DNA of 64,000 nucleotides from Gracilimonas sp. (GTDB lineage Bacteria; Bacteroidota; Rhodothermia; Balneolales; Balneolaceae): NCBI GenBank assembly GCA_022450045.1, contig JAKURD010000009.1, forward strand, positions 1 through 64,000, written 5' to 3'. Position numbers and translations under genes: made by a program. This document shows, piece by piece, positions 45,894 to 54,856 of the stretch (positions are counted from its first letter, which is position 1; each line of letters starts with the position of its first letter). The notes beneath the pieces were generated by a model. That model saw only the letters and a program-made list of their open reading frames with translations. It did not search any database and had not been told where the DNA came from.

Positions 45894-46145
45894 ATAGCTA
45901 TGAGATCCATCTGACGGAAATCCCGTCTGATCGATGGGGCTGATCAATGATACAGAAGCAGGATGTTGGATTAGTTTGCGAACTGAACGTGGTGTCCTAA
46001 TCATGCAATCGGTCAGATGGACCTGGAGCCATCGGACCGAGAGGCAGGTTACACATTCTCGAACTCGATCTGATGGATCACCCATCTGATCGATGGTGCA
46101 GGCTCAGGATGTTGGATTAGGATAAGGAAAAGACGCAGGAGCTGG
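45890..46145 (+). repeat. Dispersed hairpin repeat, copy 4 (two modules)
   Basis: Begins at the hpt stop with AAATAGCTATGAGATCCATC as in copy 3, then the lead-in, then GGTCAGATGG/CCATCGGACC hairpin (46011-46038), the GACCGAGAGGCAGGT core and the GATCTGATGG/CCATCTGATC hairpin (46067-46091). It ends near GATAAGGAAAAGACGCAGGA. It is the clearest copy of the two-module form. Confidence 0.88.
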
Positions 46146-46221
46146 GTTTATACCAATTGAGGCTCTTTCGGAAGCTCAAAAAGCATAAAGAACATCGTCT
46201 TCATATTCGCTCTCATAAAAG

Positions 46222-46253
46222 TTGCTATTAGTCCTTAAAGGTGGCTATATTTG
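46222..46253 (+). promoter_or_regulatory. Promoter of tRNA-Ser, Bacteroidota type
   Basis: TTG at 46222-46224, a 21-base spacer and TATATTTG at 46246-46253 match the TTTG-N19-21-TAnnTTTG consensus, 16 bases before the tRNA 5' end. Confidence 0.55.
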
Positions 46254-46269
46254 TTGCCCTTGAAAAAAC

Positions 46270-46358
46270 GGAGAGGTGGCTGAGTGGCTGAAAGCGCTCC
46301 CCTGCTAAGGGAGTATACCTCCAACGAGGTATCGAGGGTTCGAATCCCTCCCTCTCCG
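46270..46358 (+). tRNA. tRNA-Ser (GCU)
   Basis: A long-variable-arm tRNA. The acceptor stem GGAGAGG pairs with CCTCTCC, the anticodon loop reads CTGCTAA (anticodon GCT), and the extra arm (TATACCTCCAACGAGGTATC) and the GAGGGTTCGAATCCCTC T-arm follow. It reads AGC/AGU codons. Confidence 0.97.
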
Positions 46359-46362
46359 CAAT

Positions 46363-46481
46363 TGAACACCGAACATTCAAAACCGAACTTAAACTTTTAG
46401 TGTTCTTGATTCTGACTTCGTTCTCAAACCCTAATCTTTTCCTTCTCCATTAGATGTTGGATGTTCGAAGTTCGGTGTTCA
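46363..46481. repeat. Inverted repeat around the cyclase stop codon
   Basis: Arms TGAACACCGAAC (46363-46374) and GTTCGGTGTTCA (46470-46481) are exact complements, with partial pairing beyond (CAAAAC/GTTCGAA). The right arm overlaps the stop codon of the CHASE2 cyclase gene. It belongs to the same AT/GTTCG word family as the palindromes near 35045 and 43900. Confidence 0.6.
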
Positions 46482-48647
46482 CTTGCTTTCCATAACAAAC
46501 ACTCCGTTCCATTCTCCAATCGGCGGGTTTTTCTTCATGAACTCGCACCGTTCTACAAAAATACCGGATGGATTTTGGGTATACCTCTCAAGTTTTCCGG
46601 ACTTATTAAATTTCGATAAGGCCTTTTCCCAATCTTGATCAAGATAATGTTGTAACCCTTCTTCGTATAACCCAATGCACTCAAGGAGCTGTTGATCTGC
46701 ATCTTCTTTAAGACCGACGATCTCAAATACTTTTACCGGCTTACTTCTCCCTTTTACCACAATATGATCTAACTGTCGGAATACACAATCATCCCCAAAT
46801 TTCTCCGCTTCTAACTTGGTAGATTCTGTTACCATAGTGAAGATTCCATATTGTTTAGCCCCACTTTCACAGCGGGCAGCTAAATTCACATTATCTCCCA
46901 TGATCGTATAGTTAAAGCGCCGGGTTGATCCCATATTTCCGGTCACCATAGTTCCGGTATTCATCCCCAAACGGTGTTGCATATTGGAAACAATTTCAGG
47001 GCGTCCGTCTTTTTTCCATTTCTCTCTCAGCCTTGCTAATTCTTTATGCATTAATTGGGAAGATATGCAAGCCTGATAGGCATGATCTTCCAAATACACA
47101 GGAGAACCGAAAAAAGCCACAATAGCATCGCCGATATATTTATCAAGTGTGCCGCCACGCTCATTCAAGATGTCGGTCATGGCACTTAAATATTCATTAA
47201 TGATCTGCACCAGCTCTTTGGCTTCCAGCTGTTCCGAAAATGTTGAGAAAGATACAATATCACTGAAAAAAGCCGTCATATAGGTTTCTTCTCCGCCAAG
47301 CTGCGGTTCTTCGCCTGATTCAATCATCTGGTTGACCAAGTCAGGAGATACATAGGATGAAAACATTCCTTTTATACGCCTTTTTTCTTTTTGCTCTACA
47401 TAATATTCATAGCTGACCATACCCATCTGGGTAACTGTAACTGCCAATAGGGGCCCGGCTAATACCATCAAGATATTATGTTGTATAAAAGCCCAGTAAG
47501 TGATACCAAAATATCCCGCACCCAATACCAACGAAACGAGAACCCCAAAATTCGCACTTAGAAAACGATTGGCAAGTGTGACCACGAAACAGAAGAATAA
47601 CATTATCATCAGTGTGTACCAGCCACGGAATCGGTCAATGTAGTTGCTGTCTAAAATAGTTTGCAGGGCGTTAGCATGAAGTTGATAACCCGGACGGGCA
47701 TTATTTCCCTCATTGGCGAAAGGGGTTGCATAAAAATCTTTAAGCAGCGGCATGGTGGCTCCCACGATCACGATCTTATCTTTGAAGGTCTCAAGATTCA
47801 GGTGTCCAATATCAGGATCATCAAAACTATTCACATCAAACCCAAGGTCAGACTCGAATACTGTTGTATAGGCAGAATCATCGATCACCTCTTCGTACGA
47901 TACTTCAGGGAATGTGCCTTCCGGTCCATAATAATTGATGAGAAATGAATTCGCCCCATCCCTCAGGATACGGTAAGGCCCAAACGTAAAGTAGTCACTT
48001 CCGGGATTCGGACCTATTTGATCAATATCTTCGTACGGAATACCCGCATACTGACGCAATGCCTCCAGTGATAGCCTATAATAGTTCTGCCCTTGATATT
48101 TTTGCCCGAACCTATAGGACCGAACTGCACCGTCTAAATCCGGATGCACCCGCACTAAAGCAACCTGATTTGGATTATTGGCAGTTAAAACCGGAATGGG
48201 AAACATGGTTGAGATCTGATCTGAAAGCTCTGTGGAATTTCGCTGTAACTCCCCTGCTAAGATCACGTTCTCGTACCTTTTTAGTGTTTCCGCAAAAAGA
48301 GTATCATTCTTAGGATCATACTGATCCGGATTGTCAAAAATGACATCGAAAGCGATAACCTTAGCATCGGCGCGGTTTAGATTTTCAACCAATTTGGCAT
48401 GAATACTGGTCGGCCAGGGATATTTTTGGGCAATTTCCTCGTCTGCTTCCTGACTTATGGCAACCAATACTATGGGAGAGTCACTCACATCAAGCGGGCC
48501 CCGCCACTCAAATAATTGATCGTAGTACTTCAATTCCAGAATTTGAATGGGCTCGAAGATCATCAAAATGAAAGATGCAATAAATGCAGTAATGGCTATC
48601 AGAAGAACGGAGATCAGCTTTTTACTACTGCTTTTATTTTTAGCCAT
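46479..48647 (-). CDS. CHASE2-domain adenylate/guanylate cyclase
   Basis: A 722-residue membrane signalling enzyme. After an N-terminal TM helix comes a CHASE2 sensor domain (VLVAISQEADEEIAQKYPWPTS, KVIAFDVIFDNP, FKDKIVIVGAT region), then three TM helices, then the cyclase domain with the metal-site FFSDIVSFSTFSEQLEAKELV and ERGGTLDKYIGDAIVAFFG (residues about 470-530) and VTGNMGSTRRFNYTIMGDNVNLAAR. It senses a periplasmic signal and makes cyclic nucleotide. Last gene of the four-gene operon from 53371. Confidence 0.95.
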   Translation of the reverse strand: MAKNKSSSKKLISVLLIAITAFIASFILMIFEPIQILELKYYDQLFEWRGPLDVSDSPIVLVAISQEADEEIAQKYPWPTSIHAKLVENLNRADAKVIAFDVIFDNPDQYDPKNDTLFAETLKRYENVILAGELQRNSTELSDQISTMFPIPVLTANNPNQVALVRVHPDLDGAVRSYRFGQKYQGQNYYRLSLEALRQYAGIPYEDIDQIGPNPGSDYFTFGPYRILRDGANSFLINYYGPEGTFPEVSYEEVIDDSAYTTVFESDLGFDVNSFDDPDIGHLNLETFKDKIVIVGATMPLLKDFYATPFANEGNNARPGYQLHANALQTILDSNYIDRFRGWYTLMIMLFFCFVVTLANRFLSANFGVLVSLVLGAGYFGITYWAFIQHNILMVLAGPLLAVTVTQMGMVSYEYYVEQKEKRRIKGMFSSYVSPDLVNQMIESGEEPQLGGEETYMTAFFSDIVSFSTFSEQLEAKELVQIINEYLSAMTDILNERGGTLDKYIGDAIVAFFGSPVYLEDHAYQACISSQLMHKELARLREKWKKDGRPEIVSNMQHRLGMNTGTMVTGNMGSTRRFNYTIMGDNVNLAARCESGAKQYGIFTMVTESTKLEAEKFGDDCVFRQLDHIVVKGRSKPVKVFEIVGLKEDADQQLLECIGLYEEGLQHYLDQDWEKALSKFNKSGKLERYTQNPSGIFVERCEFMKKNPPIGEWNGVFVMESK

Positions 48648-48652
48648 TTAAC

Positions 48653-51400
48653 TTAAAACCTGAATACATATCTGAGCTGTACAATTCTGTCGTTTGCACG
48701 CCCTGAACCACTTACGTTGGTTAAGTTTGCGTCAAAAACCAATGCATGATAGTCGTCAATATTGAAACGAGCCCCGGTCTTCAATACATAGGTTTGAAAT
48801 TTATTTTCAGTCTCATCATTTGAAAGTACATAATAATCATCCCGATTGCTTTCCGTTCCTGAAAGATCAGTTATCAATAAAGGGCGTGAAGAAGACTTGT
48901 TCCCTGTAACAGCAAGCCTTCCATCTAAACTGAGACGTCCCTCCATCAAACTATAATTCCCACCGATATAAACTCCGGCAATGTAGATCTTATTTTGTCC
49001 GCTTCCGGATTCCGTTTTGTTATAGGTAAAACCAGCCATTGTTTCGAGTGGAAGACCATTGAAACGCGAGTTTAGGTTAAGTGAGAATGCCGTACTTCGA
49101 ACATCCCCAAAAGCAAAAACTTCATCGCTGGTTTTAAGGTTTGTTACACTCAGGGAAACATCATTTCGTGCATTCAAAGCATCAAACTGCTGGGTTATAG
49201 ATGTATTAATATTAATGGTTGTATTCATTCTCGGGGTAGGTGTTACCAGGGTCACTAAAGAATCTTGCCCGTTGATGGTGCGTATCTCCTGTCGGATATT
49301 TTGAACCGCAGCACCCACCAAATTATCAGGCAGTAAAGGGTTTTGGCGCTCAATGTCGTTATCCCGGGTTCTGTATCGTAATCCCAGGGTCACTCTTGGC
49401 AGCCTTCGTTCCACCGGATACCAGCTCACATTGGTACGATAAGTGGAAGTTTGGGTGGTGGCGTCCCTGGTTCCTGTAACATTATCATTCAGGTTTTCAT
49501 AGCCAAGTGTCAGATAGATTCTGTTTGAAAGCAGATTCAACCGATCAGTAAGGGTAAAGCCTGCCACATCTTTTCTAACGGTAGAATTAGCTAATGAATT
49601 GAAATTGGGACCTATCCACCGATATTGTAATCTAAAGTTGTTGTTGGGATGGCGATATGAAAGCTGACTATTACCCGCTAAGATACTGGTCGGGAAAAAG
49701 GCCTCGGCACTAAGATCTCCATTTTCGTCCTCAGAAAACGTAAGGGGCAAGGTATTCATGTTCTCATTTACAATGATAAGCCAGGATAGCTGTTCCAGCA
49801 GATCAGAGGTTTCTCTGTCCAGGTCGAAGCCGAGTTCATCTGCTCGCTCTGTGGTAAGCGGACCACCATAAATATTATCGTTCAAGGCGCTGATCACTGC
49901 TTCGGACTCAAAACGCACCCTATTATTCGCAAAACCCATCTTCAGGTCTGTACCTAACACAACATTGTCTTTCGGATTAACACTTCCTCCTCTTACCTCA
50001 AGTTGTTCCGGATTGGCTAGTAAACTATCTCTTTGAACCGAAGTCAGGTTGTTACTAAGTGATATACCTGAATTCAGAATATCAAGATAATCACGGGCAT
50101 TGAAAATAGAGGTGGTATCGTCCTGAATCTTTATGGCATTCAAGCCGAACTGAAATTTCTCTTCATTCCCAAAGCCTATTTTACCAGCTGTTATTTTTCG
50201 CCTGAAAGTCCCTCGCCCCCTATCCTGATAAGTAAGAAAATAGTTATTATCAACCACATCACCGGAACTATTCACAATATTTTCGACTAATAAACTATCG
50301 TATTGATTGGTGATACTGCGGTCCAATTCTCCATAAATAAACTGTAAATTTATGTTCTTGTTTAATAAATGGAGCGAGGTATTTAAACCATGTACTCTAC
50401 GCCCTGAAATGGTAAACTGGCTTATTGATGGGTACACATGGCCGGCTTCAAAGTTCCACCATTCACCTAAGGATAAATTTACCCCGTATCGGTTTTGAGG
50501 CTGTAAACGATCAGATTCCTGCGAAGTCAAATACCCATTTGCTGAGTACCTGAGCTGACCATATTGCCCTGATATGCGTGTTCTTCCCGTATATGCGTTA
50601 TTGATATCTCCTGCAATAACCTGATTGCGAGCAAGCAGCTCTGCAGAGATCTGTGGCCTTGAAGGCGTGCCAAAACCTGGAAATAAGGCCTCACCGGGAG
50701 CCACAACTGAAAAGTCCCAATCCACAACAGTGAATTCTTCGTCATCTGTTTGATATTCCAAAGAAATAAAATGCCTTCCTGATCTTAGATTTTGAGGGAT
50801 ATAGGAAATGTAATAATCACTTGTATCAGCCTCACCTGTAACATCCTGATCGTCCAGATACAATTTAAACTCACCCTCCTCCAGTTCATTCTTATCATAA
50901 AAAAGTGCGATGGCGATAAGTACATCATCAGGAGTTAATCCACTTCCGGGTACCGGAGAAAGGATGGTATAATCTACCGCTTCAAGACGAGGTTTTTCAT
51001 CTATAAGCTCATCTACTATTTCAACCACAACAGGGTTTTCGGAAGGAAGGGTTGCCGGATAATAGAATACTTCGCCCGACATCAATGTAACTTCCAGGTA
51101 GTACTCAAAGGAACCTGCGCTGGCACTCTCAACCTCTACGCGGGCTGTAAAGGTGCCGTTTTGAAAAGGCACTTCCATTTGCTGATAACTGAAGTCTCCG
51201 TCATACCGGTAAAAAAGGCGTGCTTGCTGAACTTCAGAACGGGTTAATCCCGGGGCACTGAACTCCAGCGTATTGATTTCGTTTCGCTCCAATGCTATGG
51301 GCGACTGGTGCTGAATGTTGAACTGAGCCAAAACTGCACCCTGAGCCATCAGCAGCAATATCAAACCTCCGAACATTTTACTAAGTACCCTAATCGCCAT
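48653..51400 (-). CDS. Large exported beta-barrel-like protein, unknown function
   Basis: A 915-residue protein with signal peptide (LIGL-type, ending GAVLAQ). Residues about 30-250 look like Ig-like beta-sandwiches (HQSPIALERNEINTLEFSAPG, FYYPATLPSENPVVVEIVDEL), and the rest is a run of amphipathic strands ending in VQLRYVFRF, a typical outer-membrane C terminus. No TonB box or plug was found. It sits in the operon between the FecR-domain and cyclase genes, suggesting an envelope signalling or transport machine. It is unrecognised. Confidence 0.7.
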   Translation of the reverse strand: MAIRVLSKMFGGLILLLMAQGAVLAQFNIQHQSPIALERNEINTLEFSAPGLTRSEVQQARLFYRYDGDFSYQQMEVPFQNGTFTARVEVESASAGSFEYYLEVTLMSGEVFYYPATLPSENPVVVEIVDELIDEKPRLEAVDYTILSPVPGSGLTPDDVLIAIALFYDKNELEEGEFKLYLDDQDVTGEADTSDYYISYIPQNLRSGRHFISLEYQTDDEEFTVVDWDFSVVAPGEALFPGFGTPSRPQISAELLARNQVIAGDINNAYTGRTRISGQYGQLRYSANGYLTSQESDRLQPQNRYGVNLSLGEWWNFEAGHVYPSISQFTISGRRVHGLNTSLHLLNKNINLQFIYGELDRSITNQYDSLLVENIVNSSGDVVDNNYFLTYQDRGRGTFRRKITAGKIGFGNEEKFQFGLNAIKIQDDTTSIFNARDYLDILNSGISLSNNLTSVQRDSLLANPEQLEVRGGSVNPKDNVVLGTDLKMGFANNRVRFESEAVISALNDNIYGGPLTTERADELGFDLDRETSDLLEQLSWLIIVNENMNTLPLTFSEDENGDLSAEAFFPTSILAGNSQLSYRHPNNNFRLQYRWIGPNFNSLANSTVRKDVAGFTLTDRLNLLSNRIYLTLGYENLNDNVTGTRDATTQTSTYRTNVSWYPVERRLPRVTLGLRYRTRDNDIERQNPLLPDNLVGAAVQNIRQEIRTINGQDSLVTLVTPTPRMNTTININTSITQQFDALNARNDVSLSVTNLKTSDEVFAFGDVRSTAFSLNLNSRFNGLPLETMAGFTYNKTESGSGQNKIYIAGVYIGGNYSLMEGRLSLDGRLAVTGNKSSSRPLLITDLSGTESNRDDYYVLSNDETENKFQTYVLKTGARFNIDDYHALVFDANLTNVSGSGRANDRIVQLRYVFRF

Positions 51401-51434
51401 GGCAGTAATATTAATTAATCTACCTATTTACTAT

Positions 51435-52190
51435 TTATTCCTGGCCTTCCTCGAAAACCTCAATGGTTATTTCCCGGATCTGGCCGTTCTGATCGATGAA
51501 CTTCAAGACCACTTCTTTACGAATCAGGTCATTATCCATTTCATCATACCCTGTATTTAATTCGTTCAATTCTTCATCAGAGAGGGTTCCTGAATCTATA
51601 TTATTGCCTTCTTCGTCAACCTGAGCAAACATTTTCTCAAAAAGTGATATGGTTTGCCCGGAATTTAATGCGGTTACATCAACTTGTCCATTTTCAACCC
51701 AAACATACCCATCTGATTTGGAACCAAAGTCCGTTCCTTTTACAGAAGCAAGGGAACGAGAAGTAGCTACCTCAAAATCATTAGCCCCCTGTGGCTCTAC
51801 ATTAAGAAATATCTCACCCTGCTCAAGATCGATCCGTGTGTTACTTTGCTTATTAGTAACTCCCACCTCTCCATTTATGATCAATATGGAATTGGGCTTT
51901 ACCTTTGCTACGCTTCTGTCCATGAAAAGAACGAGAGCAAAACCTTCTTCATCTGTAGATAAACTGTCGCCGGTAAATAATTTTTCCCCAATATTCTCTG
52001 AAAGTTCAAACTCAATATACTTTTCAAGATCGAAATTACTTACTGTTACATCAGGCTTAAATCGGCGAACCACACCTATATGCCGGTTGGACTGAAAGGC
52101 CTGAACCTCAACAGAAGCAATACCCATCAGCACAAAAAAAGCAGCTAATACATACCTTGTTTTTCCCGAGAATCTCATAACGATTTTCAT
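51435..52190 (-). CDS. FecR-domain protein
   Basis: A 251-residue exported protein. The FecR domain covers about residues 75-175: LVLFMDRSVAKVKPNSILIING, TRIDLEQGEIFLNV, DFEVATSRSLASVKGTDFGSKS and YVWVENGQVDV. This is a periplasmic sensor or sequestering module usually linked to membrane signalling. No sigma factor gene is beside it here. Its start overlaps the upstream gene stop by four bases (ATGA), so translation is coupled. Confidence 0.88.
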   Translation of the reverse strand: MKIVMRFSGKTRYVLAAFFVLMGIASVEVQAFQSNRHIGVVRRFKPDVTVSNFDLEKYIEFELSENIGEKLFTGDSLSTDEEGFALVLFMDRSVAKVKPNSILIINGEVGVTNKQSNTRIDLEQGEIFLNVEPQGANDFEVATSRSLASVKGTDFGSKSDGYVWVENGQVDVTALNSGQTISLFEKMFAQVDEEGNNIDSGTLSDEELNELNTGYDEMDNDLIRKEVVLKFIDQNGQIREITIEVFEEGQE

Positions 52191-53371
52191 TGGTTCCCCC
52201 CTAAAATGATTTCTTCATCCCTTATCTTTTGCAGCAGTTCTTCCAATTTCACAGAAGCTGCGGGACCTGTAAATTCTTGTCCGTCATATTCTATAGCCAT
52301 CAGTTTAAAGCCCCTTGCTTTTAATCTCCTAAAAGCATCTTGGCCGATCAATTCTACGATCGCCTGTTCCACCTCTTTAGATACAGGGGGGGCGCCTGCA
52401 GATTGAGATGGATTAGCTAACGTGAAACTCCAAATTTCTGAAGAAATCTCCACGATATCACCACTTGATTGAAAGGTAGTAATAACCCTCCAATGATACG
52501 TAAAACCCTGCTGAAGAGGCTGAGCACCTGAAGAGGGATATTGAAAACTGGTTCCATTCACAGTCACATCAAGGTTCTCAAATTCAAGTAAGGAGCCTCC
52601 TTCATTGATTGGTGGTGAGCTTTTCGCACTTTGCAGCAACGATTCAGGACTATCTTGTCCGTTATCTTCTACAACCAGCAACCGGTAAGACACATCGTTC
52701 GCCCCTTCCCAACTAAATTGAGGATATGGATTAGTGATATCCGCAGGAGCACCTAAAATATCTCCCGGTGTTTTAAGATAGATCTCGCTCTCATCAAATG
52801 ATGAAGCGGCTCCACCCCCGATCTCGATGACGCTACTCGCAAGGTCCTGCCGGCCATCCGCATTGGTTACCCTGAAAATAATGACCTGGATCGTATATAT
52901 ATCTTTAGGCAAGGTTGTTGAGCCTGATAGGTTTTCGAAAAATTCATCACCTTCTGGTGTGAATCCACCCGAAAACTGGATCTTTTGGTCTATTCCTGGA
53001 ATTCTTTCGTTAGCCAAATCATTATTGGTTGCATACACTGACTGATAAGGCTCTAATGAGATCGGTAGCGTGGAATAAGATCTCAATTCAATGATATCAC
53101 CGACTTTTGCAGCATTTACCTTTACTTCTATATAGAGGTTGTTGATGGTTTCAGCGGTCATATTCTCTAAAAATCCCGAAATCAGTACCGGTCCGCTTCC
53201 ATCACCATCCAGTCCCAATCCTGTTAAACTTAAAACCTGAGTGTTCTCTAAGGTAGCGCTGGGCTCAAGCTGAAGGTTAATATCCTGAGCATATATTATT
53301 TCACTGGGAACAACGCAGGCTATCAACAGTACAAGAGCCATAGAATGACTTTTAAGTAATCTCTCAAACAT
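52187..53371 (-). CDS. Exported protein with fibronectin-like part, unknown function
   Basis: A 394-residue secreted protein (signal peptide MALVLLIACVVPSEIIYAQ). Middle and C-terminal regions show a fibronectin/Ig-like pattern (TNPYPQFSWEGANDVSYRLLVVEDNGQ, then QGFTYHWRVITTFQSSG), and the end is a helical VEQAIVELIGQDAFRRLKARG region. Function is unknown. It is the first gene of the four-gene operon and overlaps the FecR gene by four bases. Confidence 0.75.
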   Translation of the reverse strand: MFERLLKSHSMALVLLIACVVPSEIIYAQDINLQLEPSATLENTQVLSLTGLGLDGDGSGPVLISGFLENMTAETINNLYIEVKVNAAKVGDIIELRSYSTLPISLEPYQSVYATNNDLANERIPGIDQKIQFSGGFTPEGDEFFENLSGSTTLPKDIYTIQVIIFRVTNADGRQDLASSVIEIGGGAASSFDESEIYLKTPGDILGAPADITNPYPQFSWEGANDVSYRLLVVEDNGQDSPESLLQSAKSSPPINEGGSLLEFENLDVTVNGTSFQYPSSGAQPLQQGFTYHWRVITTFQSSGDIVEISSEIWSFTLANPSQSAGAPPVSKEVEQAIVELIGQDAFRRLKARGFKLMAIEYDGQEFTGPAASVKLEELLQKIRDEEIILGGNQ

Positions 53372-53494
53372 TTTTACTCCTGTAATTTTATTTGAGCCTT
53401 ATTTTAAAGTAATACATGCATACAAACAAGCGATATGCAAAGACTCTAATGTTTGGATAAATTAGCTGATAACCATTTGAATTCTGAAAGAAAT

Positions 53495-53531
53495 AAAAAA
53501 AGCCCTTCTCCAGATGATGGAAAAAGGCTTT
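53495..53531 (-). terminator. Terminator downstream of tRNA-Ala
   Basis: Arms AAAGCC-TT-TCCA and TGGA-AAGGGCTTT form an imperfect hairpin; on the minus strand the complement of AAAAAA gives the T run. It follows the 3' end of the tRNA. Confidence 0.7.
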
Positions 53532-53532
53532 G

Positions 53533-53606
53533 TGGAGCTACGGGGATTCGAACCCCGGACCTTCGCGCTGCCAGCGCGACGCTCTAGCCAGCTGAGCTAT
53601 AGCCCC
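53533..53606 (-). tRNA. tRNA-Ala (GGC)
   Basis: On the minus strand GGGGCTA pairs with TAGCTCC, the anticodon loop CTGGCAG has anticodon GGC, and CGGGGTTCGAATCCCCG forms the T-arm. CCA is not encoded. It decodes GCC and GCU. Confidence 0.97.
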
Positions 53607-53621
53607 GTAAAAATCGGACGA

Positions 53622-53629
53622 CAAAAATA
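53622..53629 (-). promoter_or_regulatory. Likely -7 element of tRNA-Ala
   Basis: On the minus strand TATTTTTG fits TAnnTTTG and sits 15 bases before the tRNA 5' end, the same arrangement as for tRNA-Ser. No well-spaced TTTG was found upstream, so only the -7 part is supported. Confidence 0.4.
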
Positions 53630-53807
53630 AATAATTTATATTCAAATAACATGACTAATTTATTTATTCCGGATTTCATTTATTGAGCTTTAAAACTTTG
53701 TTTTATAATATCCGCCAAGTTGATAAAAAACTCTTTTTAATTCTTTGTTAAACCGCTATTTTAGCAAGCAAACATCGTAAAGTTAATTCAAACCGTAATC
53801 CAAGAAG

Positions 53808-54764
53808 ATGACAAATTTAAAATCTATCCTACATTTTTCTTTGGTAGCCTTAGCACTGGTCTTTATGACCAACTGTTCAGGTACTGAAGAATTACTTGCT
53901 CCATCCGAGCGTACCATTGAGTACTTAAACTCCTTAGATGACGAGACCCTAAGAACATTAGACTCTGATACTGATGGATTAAGTGACTATGACGAGCTTA
54001 GAGTTCATGAAACCAACCCATTAAATGCCGACACTGACGGTGACGGCCTTACAGACGGTGAAGAGATCAATGAATATGACACAGATCCTAACAATGCTGA
54101 CACCGATGGTGATGGCCTTTCTGACGGGGATGAAGTAAACTCTTACAACACCGATCCTAACAATCCTGATACAGATGGTGATGGGCTTTCTGACGGGGAT
54201 GAAGTAAATGAATATAACACCGATCCTAACAGTTCAGACTCTGACAACGATGGATTAAATGATTATGATGAAGTAATGACTCATGACACAGATCCTAATA
54301 ACGCAGATTCTGATGGTGACGGCTTCACTGATATGCAGGAAATTGATATGGGAACAGACCCTCTGGATTCAAGTGATCCTGTAGTTCTGAACGACGACGA
54401 TTTCGGAACCATCAACTTTGACTTTGATCGTTCTAACATCCGCAGCGATGCACAAACAATTTTAGCCAGAAATGTACGGGCTCTGAAAGAAGCCCCGGCA
54501 TTCAGGATTCGTGTAGATGCCTACACTGATCATGTTGGTGGAGATCAATACAACTTACGCTTGAGCTTGCGTCGTGCAAATGCTGTTGTTGATTACTATG
54601 TAGAAAACGGCATTTCTGAAGACCGCATTGAATCTCGTGGCTTAGGTAAGGCTCCTGTTGAGTGTACTGAAGCTGAAATGGACGAGAATACTCCCGGCTG
54701 TGAAAGAAACCGCCGTGCTGAGTCTCATCCTATTAGCACCCTCAAGTATCAGCCTAACAACTAA
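53808..54764 (+). CDS. OmpA-family lipoprotein with calcium-binding (TSP3) repeats
   Basis: A 318-residue outer-membrane lipoprotein (acylated Cys23, in FMTNCSG). Residues 50-190 hold about seven thrombospondin type-3-like repeats of the form [20 protein letters not shown], which bind calcium. The C-terminal OmpA domain ([22 protein letters not shown], then [14 protein letters not shown] region and [11 protein letters not shown]) anchors to peptidoglycan, ending ERNRRAE. A strong terminator follows. Confidence 0.95.
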   Translation: MTNLKSILHFSLVALALVFMTNCSGTEELLAPSERTIEYLNSLDDETLRTLDSDTDGLSDYDELRVHETNPLNADTDGDGLTDGEEINEYDTDPNNADTDGDGLSDGDEVNSYNTDPNNPDTDGDGLSDGDEVNEYNTDPNSSDSDNDGLNDYDEVMTHDTDPNNADSDGDGFTDMQEIDMGTDPLDSSDPVVLNDDDFGTINFDFDRSNIRSDAQTILARNVRALKEAPAFRIRVDAYTDHVGGDQYNLRLSLRRANAVVDYYVENGISEDRIESRGLGKAPVECTEAEMDENTPGCERNRRAESHPISTLKYQPNN

Positions 54765-54790
54765 GCTGAACAGCTAAGTTAGCAAAATTT

Positions 54791-54827
54791 AAAAGGCTCG
54801 CTGCCTAATGGCAGCGAGCCTTTTTTT
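54791..54827 (+). terminator. Terminator of the OmpA-like gene
   Basis: AAAAGGCTCGCTGCC and its complement GGCAGCGAGCC with a TAAT loop are followed by seven T. Because it also starts with an A run, it can serve the converging DUF5686 gene. Confidence 0.92.
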
Positions 54828-54856
54828 ATACTCATGAGTTTAGAGTAAATAGGCGA

